Notes: generated by a model from the sequence alone, not told the origin. Counted from the stretch's first letter, positions 1 through 9,068 are shown. The stretch is DNA of 64,000 bases from Paraburkholderia madseniana (GCF_009690905.1 NZ_VOSW01000009.1:1-64000); one strand, 5' to 3'. Translations and numbers: made by a program.

Positions 1-376
1 GGAGCTTCACACCAAGCCGTTGCCAGCTTCGCATGTCCGGGTAGGGAACGGCTGATGGAACAGCCGGTTTCATCAGGATTACTGCGTTCCGTGAAACAGA
101 GAATCGAGCGACTTTGCAGGTCGCACCGGGCTGTCAAACCCGGCCACCCTTGTCTAGGCGGCACCCAAAAGTATAAATCACCGCACCCAACTGGAGGCCA
201 ACCACCCAGGCAAATCGGTATCTTCTTCACGCTCTAAGTCCGCCACATTTGCATCCATCGTTGCGGTTCATAGATACGCAAATGTGGTCGCGTGTATCGC
301 GACCGGACGGAGGCAGCATTTCTCTCGCCCCGACATTGGCGATCGGACGACATTGCGTTTACCCGCAAACTCCAGA
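1..376. other. Gene-less stretch with inverted repeats
   Basis: I see no convincing gene here. Short reading frames exist but lack ribosome sites and recognisable content. The stretch holds three inverted repeats: CGGCTG/CAGCCG at 49-54 and 61-66; a perfect 10-bp repeat CCACATTTGC/GCAAATGTGG at 243-252 and 278-287 with a 25-nt loop; and a perfect 7-bp hairpin GGTCGCG-TGTAT-CGCGACC at 286-304. The last two share bases 286-287. None is followed by a T-run, so a simple terminator is not shown. Confidence 0.5.
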
Positions 377-901
377 TCAGAAGCCATGCCAAACAGAAAG
401 CGTCGCACCCGTATCGTGTGAATGCAGAACTGCCACACGTGCAGTTCCAGAAAAGACCCAGTCTTCGACGGTCAACGACAGTCTTCGCTGCGGTTGCGCA
501 CCGAGCGTTAGAGTCGCGTTCGGCAACTGGACTATCCAGAGTTGCGGCGCCGTCGACGGACCCAGATTGAGGTAACTCGATGCCTGCTGCGGCGCCGCCT
601 CAGGCGTCGGTGTGGCGCTACCGGCGCCAAATCGGAAATCGCGGGTCGCCTGCGTGCTATAGAAATTATCGACTTGCGCGTAAAACGGCTTTCCCTGATC
701 CGATTGATATTCCATTTCATAACGGTGCAGATACCGTTGCGGTTCCGGAATGGGCGGAACAACCGTCTCGGGCAGAGGCGCGATATTCGCAACGGTCATC
801 TCTACGGGCGCGTCGATGACAACGCCACCCGCGAACGCATATCCGCTCAGAATAAAAAATATTGCGCCGACAATCCTTTCGTTCAGGCAGGTCATGGCCA
901 T
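377..901 (-). CDS. Hypothetical secreted protein
   Basis: This is a 174-residue protein that I do not recognise. The N-terminus has a short polar start and then a hydrophobic run (IVGAIFFILSGYAFAGG) typical of a Sec signal peptide, with likely cleavage near residue 25, so it is predicted to be exported. The mature part is rich in Pro, Ala and Gln in its first half and contains several Tyr residues (YLHRYEMEYQSD). No catalytic motif is visible. The start is supported by GGAGG about five bases upstream of the ATG; a second in-frame ATG lies two codons later. The gene stands alone, with about 750 bp without genes upstream. Confidence 0.6.
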   Translation of the reverse strand: MAMTCLNERIVGAIFFILSGYAFAGGVVIDAPVEMTVANIAPLPETVVPPIPEPQRYLHRYEMEYQSDQGKPFYAQVDNFYSTQATRDFRFGAGSATPTPEAAPQQASSYLNLGPSTAPQLWIVQLPNATLTLGAQPQRRLSLTVEDWVFSGTARVAVLHSHDTGATLSVWHGF

Positions 902-1653
902 GCCTCCAATGAAGGAATTGAAACGTCACGCTACTGACCGCTATGCCTGAATGGACCGCCGACCGCCCCTACAATTTCGTTTTTATCAATACATTGTAGT
1001 CAGCCCTTCGCTTCTGGCTAGCAATGTATGCAGCGCCCCCGCGCTCCGGAGATTGATGCGGACACGGTAAGGCCTGGCGCGCGAGCGGCCCAGGCCGGCA
1101 CCTTGAACACATTGGATATGAAACGTTAATTTGAATCGATCGACGTTCTCGGCCTTTGTCCCTGCCGCCGCCGACATAGGGATCATTTGATCCTTGTGCT
1201 CCCTGCATCGCCCGTTTGATCGCGCTGCGTGACTTCCTTCACGACCCAACTTCGCTTCATCCCAAACGAAGCAAAAAAAAAGCGAGCACAGCACCGAATT
1301 TATGCCATTCGCATACTCGACGTGCGTTTTCCCGCTCACATGGACGAATTCAGCCTCAGCGGACACGGGAGTTGAAAGCAATTAGAAAATAATCCGATGC
1401 TTGCTTGTCATAAATATTTCCGCCTGAATCCGACACGCGCAGCTCTTGCCCACTAGAGATCGATTCGAGTTCATGACCCGCCGAATTACGGTGAAAAAGA
1501 AGTGGCACTTCCCGAGTCGCCTGAGTGCCTGTAAAGTCATACAGCGTTTTCGCGTCGAGCCCAAAAACACAGACGCCAAACGCACCGCCACCACGATGTC
1601 CCGAACAGTTTGCAAGACCAGTTTTGTAAAACAGGCTTCAAAAGGGGATTCAC
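902..1653. other. Long intergenic region, no supported gene
   Basis: This stretch separates a minus-strand secreted protein from the plus-strand coiled-coil gene and must hold promoters for both. It is less GC-rich than the genes around it, with an A9 run at 1273-1281 next to a short GCTTC/GAAGC repeat. Open frames of 70-130 codons cross it on both strands, but they have irregular composition and no clear ribosome sites, and I do not call them. Confidence 0.4.
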
Positions 1654-2412
1654 ATGTCAGTCGGCAATTCGGTCGTTGACACGACCAAAAGCAGCACGAA
1701 ATACAAAGTCATCAAGTGGTCGATTATCGGGCTGTGCATCGCAATCGGCGCGCCGCTCGCCATCCTGCTGGTCAAAGGCCTGGTCGGCCTGATCCTCGCG
1801 GCGGTGATCGGGCTTGCGGCGATCAACTTCGGTCCCGTTCTCGCCATGAAGTTCGCGAACCAGAAGGTCAAGATGTTCGTGAACGAAGCAAAGTCGAACC
1901 CGATCGAGACGCTCTACAACGAACTGGCCGAAAAGCAGGAAGGGGCCGAGCGGTTCAAGAAGAGCATCACCGATTTCCGCACCGAAGTGAAAAACTTCGA
2001 AGATAAAACCGCGCAGTTCAAAAAACAGTATCCCGAAGACGCGGCCCGTTTCGAGACCCAACTCGCGACGATGAGAAAACTGCTCGCGTTTCGCGAAGGG
2101 CGCTATAAGCAGGTTCAGGACGAACTCAAGCGATTCTCCGACGCGATTGATCGGGCCAAAGCGCTGTGGGACATGTCGCAATCCGCGCAACGCATGAACA
2201 AGATCGCCGGCATGCAAACCAGCGACACTTTCGCGCAAATCAAAACGGACGCCGCGCTCGACTCCGTGATGAACTCGGTCAACAAAGCATTTTCCGAAAT
2301 GGAAACGTCGCTGATGGAAAGCGCGGAAGTGCAGCAAGCCAAGGCCGCTACCGAGCTGGGCGCTATCAGTCCGCCCGCCCAGCAACTCGGCTCGCCCGCA
2401 GCGCCCAAATAA
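1654..2412 (+). CDS. Membrane-anchored coiled-coil protein
   Basis: This 252-residue protein of unknown function has a polar N-terminus, then one or two adjacent membrane segments (about residues 22-65, rich in Ile, Leu, Val and Gly). A long charged, heptad-like helical region follows (about 75-225, many Glu, Lys, Gln and Ala) and then a short Pro/Ala tail. This resembles membrane-tethered coiled-coil stress or scaffold proteins in general shape, but no family signature is recognised. AAGGGGA lies 6 bases before the ATG and supports the start. The next gene begins 42 bases downstream on the same strand and encodes a solute-binding/LysM fusion, so the two probably form an operon. Confidence 0.7.
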   Translation: MSVGNSVVDTTKSSTKYKVIKWSIIGLCIAIGAPLAILLVKGLVGLILAAVIGLAAINFGPVLAMKFANQKVKMFVNEAKSNPIETLYNELAEKQEGAERFKKSITDFRTEVKNFEDKTAQFKKQYPEDAARFETQLATMRKLLAFREGRYKQVQDELKRFSDAIDRAKALWDMSQSAQRMNKIAGMQTSDTFAQIKTDAALDSVMNSVNKAFSEMETSLMESAEVQQAKAATELGAISPPAQQLGSPAAPK

Positions 2413-2454
2413 TCAGGCGCGCACCGCTCGACTACTCAACTCGATCAAAAAACA

Positions 2455-3624
2455 ATGAAGAAAATTCTGGGTTCGGTTCTTTTCCTGATCTTGCTGGCTG
2501 CCGGTTGGTATATCCACGAAGGCGGCCTGAAAAATCCGCTTAACAGCGGCCAGAGCGCCGACAAAGACACCGTCGCGGTGAACGGCGGGGTGAACGGAGT
2601 CGACACCGGCAACCCCAGCAGCGCCGACGTCAAAACGCCAGCCCCGAGCAATCCGGACGGTTTCGTGCCCAACAAGGACACGCTGAAGTCGATCCTGAGC
2701 AACGGTGTCGTGCGCGTCAGCGTCGAAAATCCATCGCGGCCGTTTTACTCGGAAGACAACGGCAAGCCGCAAGGCTTCAACGTCGACTTCGCCAATCTGC
2801 TGTTCGCACAGAAAGAGTTCACCTCGGGCGACCATCCGACCATCGCTGTCGACACGCATCACGGCGTGGACACGTATCCGGCGGTCCCCGATCAGCTGAC
2901 GAAAACCGACAAGCAGGGCAACGCGGTCGTCGACGTCGCCATGGACGGCCTGACGTTCCCCGACAACACCCCGAGCGGCGTCGTCTATTCGATTCCCTAT
3001 GTCGAGGACTTCGGCTATTCGTTGATCGTCGCCAAGGGTTCGTCGGTCCGCTCCGCCGCCGATCTGGCGGGCAAAACGGTCGGCGTTCTGCAGGGCGATC
3101 CGGACGTGAAAGCGTACGTCCAGAAAGCGTTCCCGAATAGCAAAATCGTCGAGTTGTCGGATGCGAGCATCGAAGGTCAGCGGTCGTGGATGTCGCACTT
3201 CCTGGACGAGCATCAGGTCGACGCCATCGTCTACGACTATCCGTTCGGCGTATCGGAGATCAAGGGCACTGACCTGACGTTCGCGGTCACGAAGCTGGAC
3301 GGCTCCAACCTCGCGTACAAAATCGGCGTACGCAAGGAAGACAGCGCGCTGCTGATCTACCTGAACTCCGCGATCGCGAAGGTCAAGCAGTCGCCGGCCT
3401 ATCTGGACCTGTTGCGTAAATACTTCATCAGCGACCAGGTGCTCACCACCGCTGCGACCGGCGGCGAGAAGACCTACGTGGTCCGCTCGGGCGACACGCT
3501 GAACGCCATTGCCGCGAGCCAGTTGGGAAGCGGTGCGCGATTTGTTGAAGTGCAGAAGCGCAATAACCTGCCGAACCCCAACCTCATCCTTATCGGTCAG
3601 CACTTGATCATTCCGGTGCGCTGA
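2455..3624 (+). CDS. Solute-binding domain fused to LysM
   Basis: This 389-residue envelope protein starts with an N-terminal hydrophobic segment (residues 4-20) that looks like an uncleaved anchor or signal. A low-complexity Gly/Asn/Asp/Ser linker follows to about residue 65. A type-3 extracellular solute-binding domain then runs from about 70 to 325: NGVVRVSVENPSRPFY, GFNVDFANLLF, and the second-lobe motif DLAGKTVGVLQG are typical. The C-terminal 50 residues (about 340-388) form a LysM module, YVVRSGDTLNAIA to LILIGQHLIIPV, which in known proteins binds peptidoglycan. Families of this fold include amino acid binding proteins and the regulatory lobe of MltF, but no transglycosylase domain is present. 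It probably binds a small ligand while held at the cell wall. No permease or ATPase gene is adjacent. Confidence 0.75.
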   Translation: MKKILGSVLFLILLAAGWYIHEGGLKNPLNSGQSADKDTVAVNGGVNGVDTGNPSSADVKTPAPSNPDGFVPNKDTLKSILSNGVVRVSVENPSRPFYSEDNGKPQGFNVDFANLLFAQKEFTSGDHPTIAVDTHHGVDTYPAVPDQLTKTDKQGNAVVDVAMDGLTFPDNTPSGVVYSIPYVEDFGYSLIVAKGSSVRSAADLAGKTVGVLQGDPDVKAYVQKAFPNSKIVELSDASIEGQRSWMSHFLDEHQVDAIVYDYPFGVSEIKGTDLTFAVTKLDGSNLAYKIGVRKEDSALLIYLNSAIAKVKQSPAYLDLLRKYFISDQVLTTAATGGEKTYVVRSGDTLNAIAASQLGSGARFVEVQKRNNLPNPNLILIGQHLIIPVR

Positions 3625-3640
3625 CGCGGTAGATTTTTCT

Positions 3641-3661
3641 GCCGGGCCCTCGCGGCCCGGC
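3641..3661. terminator. Strong hairpin after solute-binding/LysM gene
   Basis: A perfect 8-bp stem GCCGGGCC/GGCCCGGC encloses the loop CTCGC and lies 17 bases after the stop codon. It has no downstream T-run on the plus strand (a T5 run sits upstream), so a terminator role is inferred from stem strength and position only. Confidence 0.4.
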
Positions 3662-3867
3662 ATGAACAACTCTCCCCGATTGCCAATGTGAGCACGCCGC
3701 ACGCCGGCTAGCTCTGTCTCGCCGGGTCGCGTGCCCGTGTCTGCCGCCCAAAATCCGCCAGATTTGCATCCGTTTCAACCCCCGCTGCGTAAATCCTTTC
3801 AAGGACGCGCAACCCCCTCCATACCTCACGAACCGACCGCGCGCCCGTGAAACCAGGAGACGCGCCA

Positions 3868-5172
3868 ATGACCCATTCCGCACCGACCTCACCACTACCG
3901 TGCGGCTCGCGGGTCGCGGTCATCGGCGCCGGTATCTCGGGTTTGGCCAGCGCCTACCTGCTGGCGCGCAATCATCAGGTCACGCTATTTGAATCGGCAG
4001 GCTACGCGGGCGGCCACACCAACACCGTGGACGTCACGCTCGAGGGTCACACGCATCCCGTCGACACGGGCTTCCTGGTTTTCAACGACCGCACCTATCC
4101 GAACCTGATCGCGCTGTTCGCCGAGCTGGGCGTCGAGTCGCACCCGAGTGAGATGACTTTCTCGGTCTCGCTCGACGAAGGCCGTCTCGAATGGGCCGGC
4201 ACCAGCCTGAATACGGTGTTTGCGCAACGTCGCAACCTGTTCTCGCCAACCTTCATCGGCATGCTGCGCGACATCATGCGTTTCAACAGCAGTGCGCAAA
4301 GCAATCTCGAGCTCGCGATGCAAACACGCACATCGATGGGCGAACTGCTAGCGGCCGGTGGCTACGGCGGCGCGTTCCAGCGCCACTACCTGCTGCCGAT
4401 GGCCGCGGCGATCTGGTCGAGCGCGACCGCCGACATCCTCGCTTTCCCGGCCACCACGTTCCTGCGTTTTTGTCTGAACCACGCGCTGCTTCAGGTGAAT
4501 CGCCGGCCGCAGTGGAAAACGGTGGTCGGAGGAGGGCGCGAGTATGTGCGGCGTATCGTCGGCACGCTCGACGACGTCCGTATCGGTACCGCGGTTAAAG
4601 GCGTGCGACGCGATGCAGACGGCGTCGATGTCTTCACGGACAAGGGCACGGAGCGTTTCGACGCGCTGGTGCTCGCCACCCACGCGCCGACCTCGCTGCG
4701 TCTGCTGGACAACGACGTCGATCAGGACGAGCGCAGCGTGCTAACCGCCGTGCGCTATCAGCCGAACGTCGCGGTGCTGCATACGGATACGAATCTGCTG
4801 CCGCGTCGTCAGCGTGTGTGGTCGGCGTGGAATTATCTGGGGTGCCGCGCGGTCGACGGCACGCATCCGGTGTGTGTCAGTTATCTGGTCAATCAACTGC
4901 AGCCGCTGCCGTTCAGGACGCCCCTCGTCGTTACGCTCAATCCGGTTATGCAGCCGGCACCGGGCACCGAACTGCGCCGCTTCGTCTACGACCATCCGTT
5001 GTTCGATCTGGCCGCCATCGATGCGCAACACCGTCTGCCGTCGCTGCAAGGCAAGCGCCGCACCTGGTTCGCGGGCGCGTGGACGGGCTATGGTTTTCAC
5101 GAGGACGGTCTGAAATCGGCACTGCGCGTGGCCGCCGATTTCGACGCGTCGCCGGCGTGGGCCAGGCTATGA
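3868..5172 (+). CDS. FAD-dependent amine-oxidase-like oxidoreductase
   Basis: This 434-residue flavoprotein has an N-terminal Rossmann dinucleotide motif VIGAGISGLASAYLLA followed by an acidic strand end (TLFES) and YAGGHTNT, as in the NAD(P)-binding-like amine oxidase/protoporphyrinogen oxidase superfamily. A C-terminal FAD contact region (FAGAWTGYGFHEDGLKSAL) is also visible. The substrate is unknown. The ATG at 3868 is preferred over a GTG at 3847 because AGGAG lies eight bases upstream of it. The stop codon overlaps the next start (ATGA), so it is translationally coupled to DUF1365 and then to a cyclopropane-fatty-acid-synthase-like enzyme. This trio is recurrent in proteobacteria and is linked in some species to oxidative or singlet-oxygen-induced lipid modification. 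I infer oxidation or desaturation of acyl chains. Confidence 0.85.
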   Translation: MTHSAPTSPLPCGSRVAVIGAGISGLASAYLLARNHQVTLFESAGYAGGHTNTVDVTLEGHTHPVDTGFLVFNDRTYPNLIALFAELGVESHPSEMTFSVSLDEGRLEWAGTSLNTVFAQRRNLFSPTFIGMLRDIMRFNSSAQSNLELAMQTRTSMGELLAAGGYGGAFQRHYLLPMAAAIWSSATADILAFPATTFLRFCLNHALLQVNRRPQWKTVVGGGREYVRRIVGTLDDVRIGTAVKGVRRDADGVDVFTDKGTERFDALVLATHAPTSLRLLDNDVDQDERSVLTAVRYQPNVAVLHTDTNLLPRRQRVWSAWNYLGCRAVDGTHPVCVSYLVNQLQPLPFRTPLVVTLNPVMQPAPGTELRRFVYDHPLFDLAAIDAQHRLPSLQGKRRTWFAGAWTGYGFHEDGLKSALRVAADFDASPAWARL

Positions 5173-6020
5173 ATCCCGCTCGCGTCGAAGCCAACGTTGA
5201 TCCGGCTGCCTGGCTTTTGACGGGCCAGGTGATGCACGAGCGTCTGCGGCCGAAGCACCATCGCTTTACGTACTCGGTGTTTTGCGTGCGCTGCGATCTG
5301 GATCGTCTTGCGTCACTCGATAGCGGATGGTTCGGCGTCGATCGCTGGGGCCTGCTCAGCCTGTACCAGCGCGATCACGGTCCGCGCGACGGCAGCGATC
5401 TCGCCACATGGATGCGCGCGCAACTATCAGCGGTGGGTATTGAAGCAGCGGACGGCAAGATCTGGCTGCAAGCGTTCCCACGTGTGTTCGGCTATGCGTT
5501 CAATCCAGTCAGTTTCTGGTTTTGCCACGATCGTGACGGTCATCTGCGAGCGTTGCTGGCTGAGGTGCGCAACACCTTTGGCGATCGTCACAGCTATCTG
5601 CTGAGCGCTGCGGGCAACGTGCCGATCACGGCTGAAACGGAACTCAAATGCCGAAAAGTGCTACACGTGTCGCCGTTTTGCCGCGTCGAGGGGACCTACG
5701 AATTTCGCGTCAGGGAGACACCAAACAGCGCGTCGGTCTCTATCGACTACCAGGATATTGACGGTTTGCTGATCCGCACGGCGCTGGGTGGCCGATTGAA
5801 ACCCTTAACGCGCTCGACAGCGCTCGCCGCGCTGATCCGTCAGCCGTTGCTGACCGTCGGCGTCGTCGCACGAATTCATTGGCAGGCGTTGCGTCTCGCC
5901 ATCAAGAAAGCGCCGTTCTACGGCAAACATCCCGCGCCGAGCCGCACCGCTGACGCATCCACCGACCACGCCACAGCCGGCCGACCGTCCGCCGCTGCGC
6001 GCCCCATTTCGTCCGATTGA
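5169..6020 (+). CDS. DUF1365 family protein
   Basis: This 283-residue protein belongs to the DUF1365 family by its opening GQVMHERLRPKHHRFTYSVF and internal FGYAFNPVSFWF and EVRNTFGDRHSYLL segments. The biochemical function is unestablished. Family members nearly always sit beside an FAD-dependent oxidoreductase and a cyclopropane-fatty-acid-synthase-like methyltransferase, exactly as here. The start overlaps the stop of the previous gene (ATGA) and the next gene begins 12 bases after the stop, so all three are probably one transcript. The Pro/Ala-rich C-terminal tail of about 30 residues looks unstructured. A role in fatty acyl modification is inferred from context only. Confidence 0.85.
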   Translation: MNPARVEANVDPAAWLLTGQVMHERLRPKHHRFTYSVFCVRCDLDRLASLDSGWFGVDRWGLLSLYQRDHGPRDGSDLATWMRAQLSAVGIEAADGKIWLQAFPRVFGYAFNPVSFWFCHDRDGHLRALLAEVRNTFGDRHSYLLSAAGNVPITAETELKCRKVLHVSPFCRVEGTYEFRVRETPNSASVSIDYQDIDGLLIRTALGGRLKPLTRSTALAALIRQPLLTVGVVARIHWQALRLAIKKAPFYGKHPAPSRTADASTDHATAGRPSAAARPISSD

Positions 6021-6032
6021 GGAGATTCAGCC

Positions 6033-7244
6033 ATGGCGCTTTCAAGAACCCTGAGCGAGCACCGAACCATCCCCGCGTCGGGCCGTCTGTTTCTCTCTCT
6101 GCTCGAACGGATTCAGGTTGGGCATCTGGTGTTGATCACGCCCGACGGCCAGCAGCGCGTGTTCGGCGATCCGCACGCGGCGCCGGGCGCGCACCTGGAA
6201 CTGTGCGACTGGCGTGCGTGCGGCGCGATTCTGCGCAAAGGCGATATCGGTTTCGCCGACGCATGGCGCGCGTTCTGGGTCGACACGCCTGATCTGGCCG
6301 CCTTGCTGCGCGTGGCGATTCGCAACGAGCGCGCGCTGCAACGCACGGTCTACGGCGGCTGGCTCGCGCAACTCTGGTACGGGCTGCGTCATAAGTTGAG
6401 GCCAAATACGCGTGCTGGCAGTCAGCGCAATATTCACGCGCACTACGATATCGGCAACGCGTTCTACGCGCAGTGGCTGGATTCGACGTTCACCTATTCG
6501 AGCGCGGTGTTCGACGGCAATTTCTATCAATCGCTCGAAGCCGCACAGCACGGGAAGTATCAACGCATCATCGATACGCTCGGTTTGCGCGAAGGCATGC
6601 GCATTCTGGAAATCGGCTGCGGGTGGGGCGGTTTTGCGATGCACGCGGCGCGCCAAGGAATCCACGTGCACGGCATAACGATCTCGCCGGCGCAGCTTGA
6701 ATTCGCCAAGCAACGTGTGAGTGAAGCAGGCCTGAGCGACCGGGTGAATCTTGAACTACGCGACTACCGTACGCTGACGGGCCAATACGACAGCATCGTA
6801 TCGATCGAAATGTTCGAAGCCGTCGGCGAAAAATTCTGGCCGACGTACTTCGGCATCTTGCGCGAGCGTCTCCTGCCTGGCGCACGCGCGCTCGTACAAA
6901 CCATCACGATCGACGACTCGCACTTCGCCGCCTATCGCGCAACCAGTGATTTCATCCGCGAATTCATTTTCCCGGGCGGCATGTTGCCGAGTCCGCAGCG
7001 TTTCATCGAAGCAGCGCGGCGTGGCAAGCTCACGGCGCGCACGTCGTTGGCATTCGGGCGCGATTATGCGGAGACCCTGCGCCGCTGGCGCAGCGCGTTC
7101 GAAGCGCAACTCGATACGATCCACACGCAAGGCTTCGATGAGATTTTCGTGCGGACGTGGCGGTTGTATCTGGCGTACTGCGAAGCCGGCTTCGACGAAG
7201 GACGCACGGACGTGATGCAATTCGTGCTCACCTCAGCGGACTGA
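6033..7244 (+). CDS. Cyclopropane-fatty-acid synthase-like methyltransferase
   Basis: This 403-residue SAM-dependent enzyme of the CFA/mycolic acid synthase family transfers a methyl or methylene group from SAM to an unsaturated acyl chain of a membrane phospholipid. Visible features are the family landmark NIHAHYDIGNAFYAQWLDSTFTYS (written here as two parts, NIHAHYDIGNAFY and QWLDSTFTYS), the SAM-binding ILEIGCGWGGFA (about residue 190), ITISPAQLEFA, and the C-terminal catalytic region IREFIFPGGMLPS. GAGGAG lies about 9 bases upstream of the ATG. It ends the three-gene operon with the FAD oxidoreductase and DUF1365. Because of those partners it may be the methylase of a branched or furan fatty acid pathway rather than the housekeeping Cfa; sequence alone does not decide. 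Confidence 0.88.
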   Translation: MALSRTLSEHRTIPASGRLFLSLLERIQVGHLVLITPDGQQRVFGDPHAAPGAHLELCDWRACGAILRKGDIGFADAWRAFWVDTPDLAALLRVAIRNERALQRTVYGGWLAQLWYGLRHKLRPNTRAGSQRNIHAHYDIGNAFYAQWLDSTFTYSSAVFDGNFYQSLEAAQHGKYQRIIDTLGLREGMRILEIGCGWGGFAMHAARQGIHVHGITISPAQLEFAKQRVSEAGLSDRVNLELRDYRTLTGQYDSIVSIEMFEAVGEKFWPTYFGILRERLLPGARALVQTITIDDSHFAAYRATSDFIREFIFPGGMLPSPQRFIEAARRGKLTARTSLAFGRDYAETLRRWRSAFEAQLDTIHTQGFDEIFVRTWRLYLAYCEAGFDEGRTDVMQFVLTSAD

Positions 7245-7311
7245 TATGCGTGTGCTCGCGGCGAATTCGGCGAGCGGACCCGACTCGCGGAGGCCCTCCG
7301 GCGATCCTCTG

Positions 7312-7317
7312 TACAAT
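7312..7317 (+). promoter_or_regulatory. Possible -10 box for map
   Basis: TACAAT lies 39 bases before the chosen map start. No good -35 element was found at the expected distance, so this is a weak call. Confidence 0.3.
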
Positions 7318-7355
7318 TGGCCGATCGTCAACATCGTTTCACCCCCACCGAATTC

Positions 7356-8141
7356 ATGGCCATTACCTACAAGACTCCTGACGACATCGCCAAGCTGCGC
7401 ATTTCCGGCCGCCTCGCGGCCGACGTGCTGGCGATGATCGGCGAGCACGTCAAGGCCGGTGTCTCCACCGACGAGCTCGACGCACTGTGCAACGACTACA
7501 TTGTCAATACGCAAAAGTCGATTCCGGCAAATGTTGGCTATCTGGGTTTTCCGAAGACGGTTTGCACGTCCGTCAACCAGGTGGTGTGCCACGGCATTCC
7601 CAACCGCAGCGAAATCCTGAAAGACGGCGACATCATCAATATCGACGTCGCGATCATCAAGGACGGCTATTTCGGCGACACCAGCCGCATGTATTGCGTC
7701 GGCCAGCCGAGCACGGTGGCGCGCCAACTGATCGACACGACCTATGAAGCGATGCTGGCCGGCATCCGCGAGGTCAAGCCAGGCGCCACGCTCGGCGACG
7801 TCGGCTACGCGATCCAGAAGATCGCGCAGCGCGACGGCTTCTCGATCGTGCGCGACTATTGTGGGCATGGCATCGGCCGTGTTTATCACGAAGACCCGCA
7901 AGTGCTGCACTACGGTCAGCCGGGGCAAGGCGTGCGTCTGAAGCCGGGTATGGTCTTCACGATCGAACCGATGATCAACGCGGGCCGCGCCGGCACCGCG
8001 GTGCAGCGTGACGGCTGGACCGTGGTCACCAAAGACCGTTCGCTGTCGGCCCAATGGGAGCATATGATCGCCGTGACCGAAGAGGGCTACGAGCTGTTGA
8101 CGCCGTGGCCGGACGGCACCGGCAATTACGAAGCGCCTTGA
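7356..8141 (+). CDS. map: Type I methionine aminopeptidase
   Basis: This 261-residue cytosolic metalloprotease removes the initiator Met from nascent proteins. The metal ligands typical of the family are visible in context: NIDVAIIKDGYFGDTS (two Asp), CGHGIGRVYHEDP (His), MVFTIEPMIN (Glu) and AQWEHMIAVTEEGYELLT (Glu). Length matches bacterial type Ia enzymes (about 260). The ATG at 7356 begins the conserved N-terminus MAITYKTPDDIAKLR; an upstream in-frame TTG is less likely. It lies 111 bases after the methyltransferase and probably has its own promoter. Confidence 0.95.
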   Translation: MAITYKTPDDIAKLRISGRLAADVLAMIGEHVKAGVSTDELDALCNDYIVNTQKSIPANVGYLGFPKTVCTSVNQVVCHGIPNRSEILKDGDIINIDVAIIKDGYFGDTSRMYCVGQPSTVARQLIDTTYEAMLAGIREVKPGATLGDVGYAIQKIAQRDGFSIVRDYCGHGIGRVYHEDPQVLHYGQPGQGVRLKPGMVFTIEPMINAGRAGTAVQRDGWTVVTKDRSLSAQWEHMIAVTEEGYELLTPWPDGTGNYEAP

Positions 8142-8326
8142 ACGCAGTGGCCGGCGCGCCTGACGAACCGGCTATCAGGACGGTGGGCGTGCGAATTGCT
8201 GCGCAGTGGGCGCGCAGCGCCTGTACCAGGAACCGCCGCTGCAGTCCGATCCGGCAAATAAGGATTTGACTCGCGCGCCGGTTCGGTTAAAGCTATGCCT
8301 TAGGGTTTCAAGGGGTTTTCGTCTGC

Positions 8327-8860
8327 ATGAGTCCGTCATTGACCGTTCGCCGTATCGCCGCTGATCAGGGCGCTGTTTTCCGCGAACTCCGTACTGCGTC
8401 GCTGCGGGAGGCGCCCTATGCCTTCGGCGAGACGCTAGAGGACGCGTTGTCGGCGGATGCCGCCACCTTCGACGCCACCGCTGCCGAACACGCTGTTTCG
8501 TTCATCTTCACCAGTTTCATCCTCTATACCGAGGGCCATCCGGCAGGACTAGTCGAAGCCTATTTCGACGACACCGCGGCGCGGCGCGCGTTCGTCTGCG
8601 AGTTGTGGGTGGCGCCGGCCGTGCGTCATCTGCGAGGCGGCGAGTTGCTGGTCGACACCGCCAGCGCCTGGCTCGCGGGCGAAGGCGCCATGGAAATCTA
8701 CGCGTGGGTCGCCGACGCCAACCGCAATGCGATGCGCTTTTACGAGGCGCTCGGCTTCGGTCCCACCGGCGAGCATCGGCGCGTCGTGCGTGCGCCCGAG
8801 CAGGCCGAAAGCCTGCTGGTGCGGCACGTGCCGACCACGTCGCAGGTATTTCAGCAGTGA
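8327..8860 (+). CDS. GNAT family N-acetyltransferase
   Basis: This 177-residue protein has the GNAT fold: beta4-alpha3 acetyl-CoA region CELWVAPAVRHLRGGELLV and the C-terminal NRNAMRFYEALGFGPTGE typical of motif B. It transfers an acetyl group from acetyl-CoA to an unknown amine; the substrate cannot be read from sequence. It is monocistronic between map and minC on the same strand, with about 190 bp on each side. Confidence 0.85.
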   Translation: MSPSLTVRRIAADQGAVFRELRTASLREAPYAFGETLEDALSADAATFDATAAEHAVSFIFTSFILYTEGHPAGLVEAYFDDTAARRAFVCELWVAPAVRHLRGGELLVDTASAWLAGEGAMEIYAWVADANRNAMRFYEALGFGPTGEHRRVVRAPEQAESLLVRHVPTTSQVFQQ

Positions 8861-9068
8861 TCCCGCGAGCGGCGCGTCAGCCTGCCGCTCACATCCCATC
8901 CGCGTCGCTACAGCGTTCATGGCCGAATGACCGGCCAGAACGCGGCCTGAATGGCCGAGGCGTGGCCACGTCATGGGTATTCAGGCCGCCGTGGTGCGTT
9001 CTGTCGGCAAAAAAACTCGCTCCCCGCCTGGACGCCTGTAAAATACGCAAAATTTTTTGCCGAACGCT

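Noticed and set aside
986..1381. A 131-codon minus-strand frame in the intergenic region
   Set aside because: It has no ribosome site, no signal or domain, and irregular composition.
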